Source: Marivita geojedonensis (GTDB lineage: Bacteria; Pseudomonadota; Alphaproteobacteria; Rhodobacterales; Rhodobacteraceae). From it: a stretch of DNA of 54,299 nucleotides. Below are positions 27,868 through 36,403 of the stretch, piece after piece. The stretch is from positions 1 to 54,299 of the forward strand of contig NZ_JFKC01000026.1 of the NCBI RefSeq assembly GCF_002115805.1. Reading direction: 5' to 3'. Under the pieces are notes generated by a model. It was not told the DNA's origin and searched no databases. It saw nothing but the letters and a program-made list of their open reading frames with translations. Within the stretch, counting starts at the first letter, position 1; each line of letters begins with the position of its first letter. The position numbers were made by a program, and so were the translations under genes.

Positions 27868-28827
27868 GTGTTTCCAGCCAGACCGCCTCGGCAAAATCCG
27901 CAACTCTGCCAAGCCTGCCGCCAGCCTTTTCTTGAAGAGGACGAGCTGGGCTTCGATTTCTGCGGGCGCAGTGCATGTCTGACGCGCCGGCAACTTGAGC
28001 GCCCCGAGCTGAACCAGTTGCGGCAAGCTCGCGAAGCCCGGTGGCTTGAAGTGACACAGCGGCGGACTGCCCCCTTGTTGGATGCAGTGCTGTCTCGCTT
28101 GGAAACACCTGCTTCAGAGGCGGTGACCGGGTTGGTCCCATTTGTGGATCGTCCTCTTGTCCCTCTGCCCGCAGACAGGCGCGCCTCATTCGAGACGCAT
28201 CTCCGGCAGGTCGTTGACAACAGTTTCACTGAAACGCCCGAAGGATCTGAGCCGCTGCCGCCAAAGGATGACCCGGACTACGCCCAACGCGCAGCAGACG
28301 AGGCCGAGGAACCCTCTGTCCTGAACGCCGCCTGCATTGCCTGCCGTGGGGATTGCTGCCTTCCCGGCGGGACCCATCACGCGTTTCTGTCAGCGAGGAC
28401 CATTGACCGGTTCCGCTGGCGGCACCCCTCGGCACGTGCCAAAGACGTGATCTCGTACTACCTTGCTGCGCTGCCGGATGAGAGCGTTCAAGGCAGCTGC
28501 GTGTATCATGGAGCGTTCGGCTGCACGCTGAAACGCGAAGACCGTTCGTCCATCTGCAACACGTTTTTGTGCTGGTTTCGACGTGAGTTGGACAAGGACC
28601 ATGCCAGGAAACCGGGATACGGCGAGGTTGTGGTGGCGATCGCCAGAACTCATACGCAACGGCAGGAGGAAGATGCGCCCTGTGTCCGGGTCGTGTCAGT
28701 CGCTGAGGACGGCGTACTCACGGAACATACGGACCTGAAACTGCCCGCTCTGTCGGATGTGGAGCTTGCGCCTTTTCACGCGGCACTCTCTGCCGTTCAT
28801 ACCGTGAAAGAGGAGCGAAAAAGGTAA
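27868..28827 (+). CDS. Cysteine-rich protein with YkgJ-like metal-binding motif
   Basis: A 319-residue soluble protein. The GTG start at 27868 is chosen because an AAGGAGG site lies nine bases upstream; the open frame extends 25 codons further but without a start signal. Two cysteine clusters are visible: an N-terminal zinc-ribbon-like CQAC ... CGRSAC (residues ~13-36), and a central CIACRGDCC (CxxCxxxCC, about residue 157) followed by CVYHGAFGC and SICNTFLCW. The second pattern is that of the YkgJ (UPF0153) zinc/iron-cluster proteins. Function unknown. Probably monocistronic. Confidence 0.72.
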   Translation: MFPARPPRQNPQLCQACRQPFLEEDELGFDFCGRSACLTRRQLERPELNQLRQAREARWLEVTQRRTAPLLDAVLSRLETPASEAVTGLVPFVDRPLVPLPADRRASFETHLRQVVDNSFTETPEGSEPLPPKDDPDYAQRAADEAEEPSVLNAACIACRGDCCLPGGTHHAFLSARTIDRFRWRHPSARAKDVISYYLAALPDESVQGSCVYHGAFGCTLKREDRSSICNTFLCWFRRELDKDHARKPGYGEVVVAIARTHTQRQEEDAPCVRVVSVAEDGVLTEHTDLKLPALSDVELAPFHAALSAVHTVKEERKR

Positions 28828-28852
28828 GCGGCGCCCCGACAAGGGGCACCGC
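28828..28852. terminator. Hairpin between convergent genes
   Basis: Stem around GCCCC/GGGGC (28833-28847) extended outward with one mismatch to GCGG/CCGC, immediately after the cysteine-rich protein gene and before the convergent ald stop. Likely shared terminator; no T run. Confidence 0.45.
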
Positions 28853-28869
28853 CCAGAAGTGGTTTTCGA

Positions 28870-29991
28870 TCAGGCAGCTTTCAGTGCAGCCTGAGGTTCG
28901 ATCACATCAAGGCCCAGAGCAGCGCCAACCGCGTCATAGGTCAACTTGCCCGCGTGGACGTTAAGGCCCGCCAGCAGGTGCGGATCTTCGGCGCAGGCCT
29001 TTTGCCAACCCTTGTCGGCCAGAGCCAGCATGAACGGCATCGTCGCATTGCCAAGCGCAATGGTCGAGGTGCGGGCAACGGCACCGGGCATGTTGGCCAC
29101 GCAGTAATGCATGATGCCATCGACCTCGTAGATGGGGTTCTCATGCGTGGTGGCCTTCGATGTCTCGAAGCAGCCGCCCTGATCGATGGCAACGTCCACC
29201 AGCGCCGATCCCGGTTTCATGGTGGCAAGGTCTGCACGGCTGACCAGTTTCGGTGCAGCAGCGCCGGGGATGAGCACGGCACCGACAACCATGTCGGCGG
29301 TGGTGATCATTTCGGCAATATTCGCCTGGCTGGCGTAGCGTGTGCGGAAGGTGCTTCCGAACACGTCGTCAAGATAGCGCATGCGCGGCAAGGAGCGGTC
29401 CAGCACTGTCACGTCTGCGCCCATGCCAGCAGCTACGCGGGCTGCATGAGTGCCGACGACGCCGCCGCCGATCACGACGACCTGTGCGGGGCCAACCCCC
29501 GGCACGCCGCCCATCAGAACGCCACGGCCGCCGTTGGCTTTTTGTAGCGTCCAGGCACCCATCTGCGGTGCGAGTTTGCCGGCAACCTCGGACATCGGGG
29601 CCAGAAGGGGCAGGCCGCCATTGCGGTCTGTCACGGTTTCGTAAGCGATGGCGGTGCAGCCCGAAGCGAGCAGGTCACGGGTCTGCTCCGGGTCCGGCGC
29701 AAGGTGCAGATAGGTGAAGAGCAACTGGCCTTCCCGCAGCATCTTGCGCTCGATCGCCTGGGGTTCCTTGACCTTGACGATCATGTCGGCGGTGGCAAAC
29801 ACTTCTTCTGCGGTATCGATGATCTGCGCGCCAGCGGCGGTATAGGCCGCGTCGTCAAATCCTGCGCCGATGCCAGCACCTTTCTGGATCAGAACGGTGT
29901 GGCCATGCGCGATGGCTTCCTGAGCCGCGCTCGGAGTGACGCCGACGCGGAATTCCTGGGGTTTGATCTCGGTTGGGCATCCGATTTTCAT
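28870..29991 (-). CDS. ald: Alanine dehydrogenase
   Basis: A 373-residue NAD-dependent L-alanine dehydrogenase, interconverting alanine and pyruvate plus ammonia. The family N-terminus MKIGCPTEIKPQEFRVGVTP, the catalytic Lys-bearing LIQKGAGIGAGF region, VKVKEPQ, the HLAPD motif with catalytic His, and the Rossmann motif VVIGGGVVGTHAARVAAGMG are all present. The ATG at 29991 follows GGAGGAG; a longer open frame upstream is intergenic. It is divergently paired with an Lrp/AsnC regulator, the standard arrangement for alanine-responsive control. Confidence 0.96.
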   Translation of the reverse strand: MKIGCPTEIKPQEFRVGVTPSAAQEAIAHGHTVLIQKGAGIGAGFDDAAYTAAGAQIIDTAEEVFATADMIVKVKEPQAIERKMLREGQLLFTYLHLAPDPEQTRDLLASGCTAIAYETVTDRNGGLPLLAPMSEVAGKLAPQMGAWTLQKANGGRGVLMGGVPGVGPAQVVVIGGGVVGTHAARVAAGMGADVTVLDRSLPRMRYLDDVFGSTFRTRYASQANIAEMITTADMVVGAVLIPGAAAPKLVSRADLATMKPGSALVDVAIDQGGCFETSKATTHENPIYEVDGIMHYCVANMPGAVARTSTIALGNATMPFMLALADKGWQKACAEDPHLLAGLNVHAGKLTYDAVGAALGLDVIEPQAALKAA

Positions 29992-30044
29992 GACTGTCTC
30001 CTCCGACTCTGTCTGAAAGAAGGATGCGCCATTCTGCCTGCAAT

Positions 30045-30114
30045 TTCGTATGGATTTTTGGCGGGAGACACGCCATTTTACGAAGACCCTTCGAAGAAAA
30101 GGGCAAATTTCGAA
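30045..30114. promoter_or_regulatory. Candidate Lrp-type binding region between ald and its regulator
   Basis: Four related 6-mers cluster here: TTCGTA (30045-30050), its inverse TACGAA (30079-30084), and two palindromic TTCGAA copies (30090-30095, 30109-30114). The second and third are 11 bases apart, about one helical turn. Lrp-family proteins bind several phased degenerate palindromes, so this fits control of the divergent ald and regulator promoters. Inference only. Confidence 0.4.
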
Positions 30115-30127
30115 AGGAACTTGCGTC

Positions 30128-30586
30128 ATGTCTCTGGACGATACCGATCGACGGATTCTGAGGGTACTGCAGCGGAAGGGCCGCATTTCGAATGCTGAAC
30201 TGGCCGAGTCGGTTCATCTGTCGGCCTCGGCGTGTCATCGGCGGGTGCAGCGCCTCGAAGCCGATGGTTACATCCGTGATTACGTTGCATTGCTGAACGC
30301 GCGCAAGCTGGGGATGCCGACCACTGTTTTCGTCGAGATCAAACTCAGCAGTCAGGCGGATGATCTGCTGGAAGCTTTCGAAAAAGCGGTGGCGCGCGTG
30401 CCGGACGTTCTCGAGTGTCATCTGATGGCGGGGACTGCGGATTACATCCTCAAGATCGTTGCCGAAGACACCGAGGATTTCGCCCGCATTCACCGTCAGT
30501 ATCTGACCCGGTTGCCGGGTGTTGCGCAGATGCAAAGTTCGTTCGCGCTGCGTACCGTGTTCAAGACAACCGCGCTACCGGTGTAG
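30128..30586 (+). CDS. Lrp/AsnC family transcriptional regulator
   Basis: A 152-residue regulator. The N-terminal winged HTH (LDDTDRRILRVLQRKGRISN, ELAESVHLSASACHRRVQRL) is followed by the RAM/AsnC ligand-binding domain (VFVEIKLSS ... VLECHLMAGTADYILKIVAEDTEDF in outline: ECHLMAGTADYILKI). The start at 30128 has an AAAGGAA site; an in-frame ATG at 30050 lies within the ald promoter region. Divergent from ald, so probably its alanine-responsive regulator. Confidence 0.93.
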   Translation: MSLDDTDRRILRVLQRKGRISNAELAESVHLSASACHRRVQRLEADGYIRDYVALLNARKLGMPTTVFVEIKLSSQADDLLEAFEKAVARVPDVLECHLMAGTADYILKIVAEDTEDFARIHRQYLTRLPGVAQMQSSFALRTVFKTTALPV

Positions 30587-30725
30587 CGTGTGAGTGGCTG
30601 GGCGGTCGTGGGCTGAAGACGTCTGTTTGCGCCTCGGCGGCAAAGACGGTAGGCTCTCCGCGTACACCGGAGAACCCGCCTGAGATGCGGCCTCCCACAC
30701 TCATCCCCCGACATACGGAGACTTC

Positions 30726-31160
30726 ATGACCCAGGTTAAAACGGGCGACACCGTTTCTATTCACTATACCGGTACGCTTTCGGACGGTTCGACCTTCGAC
30801 AGTTCTGCGGGCCGCGCGCCTTTGGAATTCACAGTGGGCGCAGGCCAGATCATTCCCGGCCTCGATCAGGCGATCCCCGGCATGGCGGTGGGCGACACCA
30901 AGACTGTTCAGGTTCCGGCAGATCAGGCCTATGGTCAACGTGACCCCAACGCCCAGCAGGCCGTGCCCCGCGCCGACATCCCCGCCGACATTCCGCTCGA
31001 GCCGGGCACGCAGCTTCAGATGCAGACGCCAAGCGGGCAGGTCGTTCCCGTCATGGTCGCCGAAGTGACCGAGACCGAAGTCACGCTGGATGCGAACCAC
31101 CCGCTGGCAGGCAAGGACCTTACCTTCGACGTGGAACTGGTCGAGATCAAAGCGGCCTGA
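30726..31160 (+). CDS. FKBP-type peptidyl-prolyl cis-trans isomerase (SlyD-like)
   Basis: A 144-residue cytoplasmic isomerase/chaperone. The FKBP core is split by an insert-in-flap (IF) domain as in SlyD: N-terminal VSIHYTGTLSDGSTFDSS, IIPGLDQAIPGMAVGDTKTV, the inserted segment of about 65 residues from AYGQRDPN to NHPLAGKDLTF, and the final strand DVELVEIKAA. The NHPLAGKDLTF motif is typical. The His-rich SlyD metal tail is absent. Two hairpins and a repeat-like element separate it from convergent metG. Confidence 0.93.
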   Translation: MTQVKTGDTVSIHYTGTLSDGSTFDSSAGRAPLEFTVGAGQIIPGLDQAIPGMAVGDTKTVQVPADQAYGQRDPNAQQAVPRADIPADIPLEPGTQLQMQTPSGQVVPVMVAEVTETEVTLDANHPLAGKDLTFDVELVEIKAA

Positions 31161-31166
31161 GATTTG

Positions 31167-31191
31167 GTCTGATCGGCAGAGCCGATCAGAC
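31167..31191. terminator. Hairpin after the FKBP gene
   Basis: An 11-bp perfect stem (GTCTGATCGGC / GCCGATCAGAC) with a 3-base loop, six bases after the FKBP stop. It lies between convergent genes and is followed by a second hairpin. Likely terminator. Confidence 0.6.
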
Positions 31192-31195
31192 AGAG

Positions 31196-31250
31196 GCGAG
31201 GGGCTCTGCCCCTCGCGCTCCCCGAGGTATTTTTGCCCGAAGAAGCAGGC
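31196..31250. repeat. REP-like intergenic element (hairpin plus GAGGTATTTTT tail)
   Basis: A 9-bp perfect hairpin (GCGAGGGGC, TCT loop, GCCCCTCGC; 31196-31216) directly followed by CTCCCCGAGGTATTTTTGCC (about 31216-31235) and GAAGAAG. The arrangement 'GGCTCTGCC hairpin + CCCCGAGGTATTTTT + GAAGAAG' is one I associate with recurring intergenic elements of Rhodobacteraceae genomes. Only one copy occurs in this window, so its repeat nature is from recall, not shown here. It may also act as the metG terminator. Confidence 0.45.
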
Positions 31251-31251
31251 G

Positions 31252-32970
31252 TCAGGTGCGGACCCCGGCAAAGCGCTCCTGCCAGCCGGAGCGTTCCTCA
31301 TCGCTGATCTTGCGGAACGTCACGTCGGGCACCGAGAAACTGTGCCCCTCCGGCAGTGCGGCGACAGCGGACGCCACATCCGTTGGCCAGCCAGCGTCTT
31401 CGGCGTGCATCGCCGTCAACAGCTGTGCCGAGGCGTCCGGGATGAACGGGCTGGAGATCGCCGCGTAGAAGCGGATGAGGTTGAGCGCGATACGGATTTG
31501 CATTGCAGCCGTGTCGGGGTCGTCCTTGAAGGTGGTCCAGGGGGCCACGTCCTGCAGATATTCGTTGCCCAGTACCCACAGGGCGCGGAGCGCCGCTGCA
31601 GATTTGCGGACCTCGATGGCGTCCATGTGGGTTTCATACTCGCGCAGACCCTTTTCCAGATCTGCGATCAACTGTGCTTCTCGTGCGCCGGGTGTGCCTC
31701 CGGCGGGAACCTCTTCGCTGAATTTTGAGCGACAGAACTTGGTCACGCGGCTGGCGAAGTTGCCGAGCACGTCCGCGAGGTCCTTGTTCACCGACCCCTG
31801 GAAATTCTCCCAGGTGAATTCACTGTCCGAGCTTTCGGGTGCGTGGCTGAGCAGCCACCAGCGCCAGTAATCGGCAGGCAGAATTTCCAGCGCCTGATCC
31901 ATGAAGACCCCGCGTCCCTGCGAGGTCGAGAACTGGCCACCATCGTAATTCAGGTAGTTGAACGACTTGATATAGTCGACGAGCTTCCAGTCTTCGCCCG
32001 ACCCGAGGATTGTCGCCGGGAAGCTCAGCGTGTGGAAGGGCACGTTGTCCTTGCCCATGAACTGGGTGTAGCGCACGTCGTCCGCGCCCTTGTCGGTCCG
32101 CCACCAGCGTTCCCAGTCGGCATCGGTTTTGCCATTGGCTTCGGCCCACTCACCTGCGCAGGCAATGTACTCGATGGGCGCATCGAACCAGACATAGAAG
32201 ACCTTGCCTTCCATCCCGGGCCAGTCTTCTTCGCCTTTCTTCACCGGGATGCCCCAGTCCAGATCGCGGGTGATGCCCCGGTCCTGCAATCCGTCGCCGT
32301 CGTTGAGCCATTTCTTTGCGATGGAGGTGGTCAGCACCGGCCAGTCGGTCTTGCTGTCGATCCATTCCTGCAGCTTGCCGCGCATGTCGGACTGGCGCAG
32401 GTAAAGGTGCTTTGTTTCGCGCACCTCTAGGTCGGTCGAACCGGAAATGGCCGAGCGGGGCTCAATCAGATCGGTGGGGTCGAGCTGCTTGGTGCAGTTC
32501 TCGCATTGGTCGCCGCGCGCTTTGTCATAGCCGCAGTTCGGGCAGGTGCCCTCGATATAGCGGTCGGGAAGAAAGCGTTTGTCGGCATGGCTGTAGACCT
32601 GCTTTTCGCTGACTTCGCGGATCAGTCCGGCGTCGGCCAGCCGGCCTGCGAGGTGCTGGGTCAGCTTGTGGTTCTGTGGGCTGGATGAACGCCCGAAATG
32701 GTCGAAGCTCAGGCGGAAGCCCTTGGCGATCTCGGCCTGAACGGTGTGCATCTCGGCGCAATACTCCGCCACCGGCTTGCCGGCCTTTGCTGCGGCCAAC
32801 TCGGCCGGTGTGCCGTGTTCATCGGTGGCGCACAGGAACATCACCTCATGACCGCGGGCACGGAGGTACCGCGCATACAGGTCCGCAGGCAACTGGCTGC
32901 CCACGAGGTTTCCGAGGTGCTTGATCCCGTTGATATAGGGGATTGCCGACGTGATGAGATGCCGTGCCAT
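31252..32970 (-). CDS. metG: Methionine-tRNA ligase
   Basis: A 572-residue class I aminoacyl-tRNA synthetase. The HIGH-type motif is HLGN (~residues 18-21), the zinc-binding knuckle in the connective peptide is [17 protein letters not shown], and the KMSKS equivalent is FSTSQ (~347-351). The [10 protein letters not shown] segment is typical of MetG1-type enzymes. There is no C-terminal tRNA-binding (EMAP) extension, so it is the short form. It is the last gene of a minus-strand group below the MFS transporter gene, which starts 70 bases away. Confidence 0.97.
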   Translation of the reverse strand: MARHLITSAIPYINGIKHLGNLVGSQLPADLYARYLRARGHEVMFLCATDEHGTPAELAAAKAGKPVAEYCAEMHTVQAEIAKGFRLSFDHFGRSSSPQNHKLTQHLAGRLADAGLIREVSEKQVYSHADKRFLPDRYIEGTCPNCGYDKARGDQCENCTKQLDPTDLIEPRSAISGSTDLEVRETKHLYLRQSDMRGKLQEWIDSKTDWPVLTTSIAKKWLNDGDGLQDRGITRDLDWGIPVKKGEEDWPGMEGKVFYVWFDAPIEYIACAGEWAEANGKTDADWERWWRTDKGADDVRYTQFMGKDNVPFHTLSFPATILGSGEDWKLVDYIKSFNYLNYDGGQFSTSQGRGVFMDQALEILPADYWRWWLLSHAPESSDSEFTWENFQGSVNKDLADVLGNFASRVTKFCRSKFSEEVPAGGTPGAREAQLIADLEKGLREYETHMDAIEVRKSAAALRALWVLGNEYLQDVAPWTTFKDDPDTAAMQIRIALNLIRFYAAISSPFIPDASAQLLTAMHAEDAGWPTDVASAVAALPEGHSFSVPDVTFRKISDEERSGWQERFAGVRT

Positions 32971-33040
32971 GTCCTATGCGCCTGCTTTGTCACTGAGGTT
33001 TGCGCCGCTTTAGCGGATCATCGCCGTAAGTGCCAGAGGA

Positions 33041-34261
33041 TCAGTCCTTTTCGCGGCTGGACTTCATCAGGCGCCCGATGAGGAACGAGGTGCGCGGCGC
33101 ATAGACATAAGGCGTCTTTGGGTGGCTGGGACGTGCGCGCATCCGGATCAGGCCGAAGACCACGAGGACCGCGTGTCCGACGGCGATCATCGCAAAGAGT
33201 GCGGGCGGCCCGAAGCGTCCCATCAGAACCGAAGCAAGGTAAGGCGCGGCAATCGCGCCGCAGGCGTACCAGAACATCAGTGCGGCAGAGAGTTCGACCC
33301 GTTCGCTGGAACTTGCGAAGTCATGGGCGTGAGCGGCTGCGACGGAGTAGATCGGGAATGTTGTCAGGCCAAAGATCATCGCCGTGATGAAGACGCCCGA
33401 TGTTGGCAGGTCGGTCAAAGAGGCGGTCATCACGCACGAAGCGATTGCCGCGACCGACAGCCAGATCAGCACCCAGCGCCGGTCATATTTGTCGGCCAAC
33501 CAGCCGACCGGGTACTGCGCCAGGGCGCCCCCCGCAACGAAAGCCGCCATGAAAAGCGCAATCTGGTCGAGTGCGAGGCCGACACCTTGTCCGTAGACCG
33601 GACCCACCATGCGGAACGATGCTGACGAGATCGCGGCCACGATGACCCCGGCCGCCGCCAAAGGGGAGCGCGCCACGGCCAGCATGGGGCGCAGGCGCGG
33701 CGCGTCGGGGGTCTCGGGCTGGGGCCGGGTGGTCAGGGCCAGCGGAAGCAGGGCGGCGCAGCAGAAGATCGCAAGCAGGTTGTAGCTGACATAGGCTGCC
33801 GGTGTCAGCACGCCGATAAGCAGTTGCGCCACAAGCGACGCGCCCATATCGGCGATCCGGTAAAGCCCCATAGCGCGGCCGCGGGTTTCGTTTGTGACCT
33901 CGGCCTGAAGCCAGGCTTCGATCACGGTGTAGCACCCCGCAACGCAGATGCCAGTCGCCACGCGCATAAGCGCCCAGGCCACCGGGTCAGGCAGCATCAT
34001 GTGACCGATCAAACCGATCGCCCCAAGCACCGTAAAGGCGGAAAACGCCCTTGCATGGCCGACCGTGCCCATCAGGCGCGGCGCCCACCAGCAGCCGATG
34101 AAGAAGCCGACGAAATGCGCCGATCCAAGCATCCCGATTTCGGCGGTCGTGAATCCCAGCGTTATTCCGGAAATGGCGTCGAGCGGTCCAACGCCTCCGG
34201 AGGAAAGCTGCAAGAGGGCAACCGACAGAAACAGGGCGGCGAAGGAGAGGGGTAGACGCAT
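33041..34261 (-). CDS. MFS transporter
   Basis: A 406-residue permease with about 12 hydrophobic segments. Family signs are GSAHFVGFFIGCWWAPRLMG in the first loop region and YPVGWLADKYDRRW in the central loop, with G..AD..dRR typical of MFS loop 2-3 copies. The C-terminus is cytoplasmic and basic (MKSSREKD). The general pattern resembles the YcaD/UMF-like uncharacterised MFS group of roseobacters. Substrate unknown. Confidence 0.88.
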   Translation of the reverse strand: MRLPLSFAALFLSVALLQLSSGGVGPLDAISGITLGFTTAEIGMLGSAHFVGFFIGCWWAPRLMGTVGHARAFSAFTVLGAIGLIGHMMLPDPVAWALMRVATGICVAGCYTVIEAWLQAEVTNETRGRAMGLYRIADMGASLVAQLLIGVLTPAAYVSYNLLAIFCCAALLPLALTTRPQPETPDAPRLRPMLAVARSPLAAAGVIVAAISSASFRMVGPVYGQGVGLALDQIALFMAAFVAGGALAQYPVGWLADKYDRRWVLIWLSVAAIASCVMTASLTDLPTSGVFITAMIFGLTTFPIYSVAAAHAHDFASSSERVELSAALMFWYACGAIAAPYLASVLMGRFGPPALFAMIAVGHAVLVVFGLIRMRARPSHPKTPYVYAPRTSFLIGRLMKSSREKD

Positions 34262-34351
34262 TTGGTTTTTACAACCCCGATAGGCGGGTTAAGTCCACTG
34301 TTTATCCGACGTGATCGGTCGTTTTCCGTTCTTTGGTGCGGTTGGGTCTGC

Positions 34352-34828
34352 TCAGTTCAGTGTGTATTTGTCGAGAACCTCGTCCACCATGACGTAGGTT
34401 TGCGGCATGAATCGACCCTTCGGTTTCGTTTCGATCCACCATGCCCGCGCGCCTTTGGTGTTCAGCAAATCACGCAAAAGGCTATGGATTGCACCGTCCA
34501 TCCCGACAAGCTTTGTGGGAATGGTGTCGTTGTGCTTTGCGAAGTTGCCGATGATGTGGATGCCCTGTTCGAGATACATTCCGAAGGCGCGTTTTTCGGC
34601 TGGCGTGAGCGCGTCGTAGTCTTTTTCTGCGCGCTCCAGAAATTCCGAGAATTCGATATTGTTGCTCAAGCCTTTGAAGTTGCTGAGGCTTTCAAGCAAG
34701 TCTCGCCAGTTGGCGAGCTCGGATTGTTTTCGGTTTTGGCGCATTTCATAGGCCAGAAAGACCAGCGACAGGATCACACCAAGCGCGGCAAGGAGGTCTG
34801 CCACCGGGGCAAGCTGGCTAAGCGACAT
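34352..34828 (-). CDS. Membrane-anchored protein of unknown function in LexA-controlled operon
   Basis: A 158-residue protein with one N-terminal membrane segment (about residues 10-27, ADLLAALGVILSLVFLAY), then MRQNRKQSE and a soluble alpha-helical domain (LESLSNFKGLSNNIEFSEFL, FGMYLEQGIHIIGNFAKH). A perfect AAAGGAG site precedes the ATG. The start overlaps the end of the ImuA-like gene by 11 bases, so it is translationally coupled and presumably DNA-damage induced. I do not recognise a characterised family. The position normally held by imuB is occupied by this gene. Confidence 0.7.
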   Translation of the reverse strand: MSLSQLAPVADLLAALGVILSLVFLAYEMRQNRKQSELANWRDLLESLSNFKGLSNNIEFSEFLERAEKDYDALTPAEKRAFGMYLEQGIHIIGNFAKHNDTIPTKLVGMDGAIHSLLRDLLNTKGARAWWIETKPKGRFMPQTYVMVDEVLDKYTLN

Positions 34829-35501
34829 GTGGGTGCTCCTTTTGGCTTAAGGTAGAGTAATCCTCATTGTCGGGTAAAGCGGCTGATGTCTCGGCTGCAG
34901 AAATACAGGGGGCGAGATCAGACGGACGGACCGTCATAAGCCAATCGCGAGGCGGGGCCATGCGGGCGCGCAGGCGGCTCAGGGTCCAGTGGCCCGCGCC
35001 TTTGTGATGGGCGGGGTTCAGTGCCCAGCGGGTTTCTATCCCCGGTGCGCCGCCCTGATCCGGGGTGAGCAGGAGCGCCAATGGGCGACAGACCCCGGCC
35101 CCGCATCCGGCTTCGGACGCCAGATGCAGGCGCCGCACGGGGACCATGCCGGGCGGGGCGGGCAGATCGGCAATAACGACCGGCGCATGACCATCGCGCA
35201 GCGCCTCTTCCATCGCCCAGAGCAGCAGGTCGCGCTTCGGAGCCGTCGCAAAGAGGATATGGCCAGGATTGATCCAGTCCGCGATGGCATCTGCGCACAG
35301 AACATCCGACACGCCCTGCGGCGTGATCCAGACCACCGGCCCTTGCGTCTGCGCCGCAATCGCCAGAGCCAGCGTTCGGCGGGCAGATCCGCAGAGTTCA
35401 TGTACCCGGCCCAGGCGCAGCCCGATTTCGGCATCCCCAAGAGTGATAGCGGGCGCAGGGCGGTGTGGCCGGCGTGACAGCAGAGTGGCGGCAGAGTGCA
35501 T
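34818..35501 (-). CDS. imuA: ImuA-like (RecA-related) SOS protein
   Basis: A 227-residue protein resembling ImuA, the RecA/SulA-like accessory factor of the ImuA-ImuB-DnaE2 translesion synthesis system. Supporting blocks: GRVHELCGSARRTLALAI, GPVVWIT, LLLWAMEEALRDGHAPVVIADL (short: LWAMEEALRDG), RRLHLASEAG and LLLTPDQGGAPGIETRW. There is no Walker A motif, as in other ImuA. A LexA box lies 16 bases upstream of the ATG, strongly supporting SOS control. ImuB and DnaE2 genes are not adjacent; the coupled downstream gene is a membrane protein. The -10 position implies a very short leader. Confidence 0.72.
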   Translation of the reverse strand: MHSAATLLSRRPHRPAPAITLGDAEIGLRLGRVHELCGSARRTLALAIAAQTQGPVVWITPQGVSDVLCADAIADWINPGHILFATAPKRDLLLWAMEEALRDGHAPVVIADLPAPPGMVPVRRLHLASEAGCGAGVCRPLALLLTPDQGGAPGIETRWALNPAHHKGAGHWTLSRLRARMAPPRDWLMTVRPSDLAPCISAAETSAALPDNEDYSTLSQKEHPHVA

Positions 35502-35509
35502 GGACTCAT

Positions 35510-35531
35510 TTTATATGTTCACTTTTTGTTC
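35510..35531 (-). promoter_or_regulatory. LexA (SOS) box and -10 element
   Basis: GTTCACTTTTTGTTC (35517-35531) is an exact match to the alphaproteobacterial LexA consensus GTTC-N7-GTTC. On the minus strand a -10 like TATAAA (35515-35510) abuts it, placing transcription start only a few bases before the ImuA-like ATG (35501). The box would occlude RNA polymerase, giving repression until DNA damage. Confidence 0.85.
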
Positions 35532-35629
35532 GCAAGAGATTCGTCGCACCCCGTGCGCTTTCCCTTGCCTCGGGTCAGAGCTATTGGTCTGGTGCCTCAA
35601 AGAGTTGCACATAGTATGGACCGGTGTTC

Positions 35630-36403
35630 ATGATCCCTCTTCTGCGCGCGACGGTGCTGTTGACGTGGCTTTGCGTGCCTGCAAAAGCTGCGGAACTGAC
35701 CGTATTCGCAGCCGCCTCGTTGGGGGATGCGATGGCCGATCTGGCCTCCGGATGGGAGGCGGAGACCGGGCAGACGGTGACGCTTGTGCTCGCGGGCAGC
35801 TCGACACTGGCCCGTCAGATCGACGCCGGCGCGCCGGCAGACGTGTTCGTGTCTGCGAATGGCGAATGGATGGACTGGCTGGCCGAGGCGGGACGGGTCC
35901 TGCCGGACAGCAGGGTTGATATCGCGGCGAACCGGCTGGTGCTGATTGCGCATGACCCGTCAGTGCAATCCGCTGGGGATGTGACCACGGGCACCGATCT
36001 TCCAGGGATGCTGGGCGCTGACGGGCGGTTGGCAATTGCGCTGCCCGAAGCGGTGCCTGCCGGGATCTACGCAAAGACAGCCCTGATGAAGTTGGGTCTT
36101 TGGGAGGCTGTTGCGCACCGCCTCGCTCCCACCGACAACGTGCGCGCGGCCCTTGCGTTGGTGGCGCTCGGAGAGGCGCCGCTGGGAGTGGTCTATTCGA
36201 CCGACGCGCGGGCGGAACCGCGTGTTGTGGTGGCCGGGCAGTTCTCTGAAGACACCCACCCGCCGATCCGCTATCCCGCTGCTGTTGTCAGCGACAGCCC
36301 CGCACCCGATACGGCGGCGGCGTTTGTTCAATGGTTGACCAGTGAGGACGCAGAAGTGGTCCTTGAAAGCCACGGTTTTCTGAAGCCGGGTCCGGGCGAA
36401 TGA
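35630..36403 (+). CDS. modA: Molybdate ABC transporter substrate-binding protein
   Basis: A 257-residue periplasmic molybdate-binding protein. A Sec signal (MIPLLRATVLLTWLCVPAKA) is followed by the mature family start AELTVFAAASLGDAMADLA, the ligand-site AGSSTLARQIDAGAPADVFVSA (short: GSSTLARQI), and PEAVPAGIYAKTAL. Length and order modA-modB-modC are standard. The ATG at 35630 gives the signal peptide; a GTG two codons upstream is possible. modB overlaps its stop by four bases. Supplies molybdate for molybdopterin enzymes. No ModE regulator nearby. Confidence 0.95.
   Translation: MIPLLRATVLLTWLCVPAKAAELTVFAAASLGDAMADLASGWEAETGQTVTLVLAGSSTLARQIDAGAPADVFVSANGEWMDWLAEAGRVLPDSRVDIAANRLVLIAHDPSVQSAGDVTTGTDLPGMLGADGRLAIALPEAVPAGIYAKTALMKLGLWEAVAHRLAPTDNVRAALALVALGEAPLGVVYSTDARAEPRVVVAGQFSEDTHPPIRYPAAVVSDSPAPDTAAAFVQWLTSEDAEVVLESHGFLKPGPGE

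Noticed and set aside
35532-35629. Molybdenum-responsive operator or riboswitch upstream of modA
   Set aside because: No palindrome resembling known ModE/Mop sites and no recognisable riboswitch structure in the short region.
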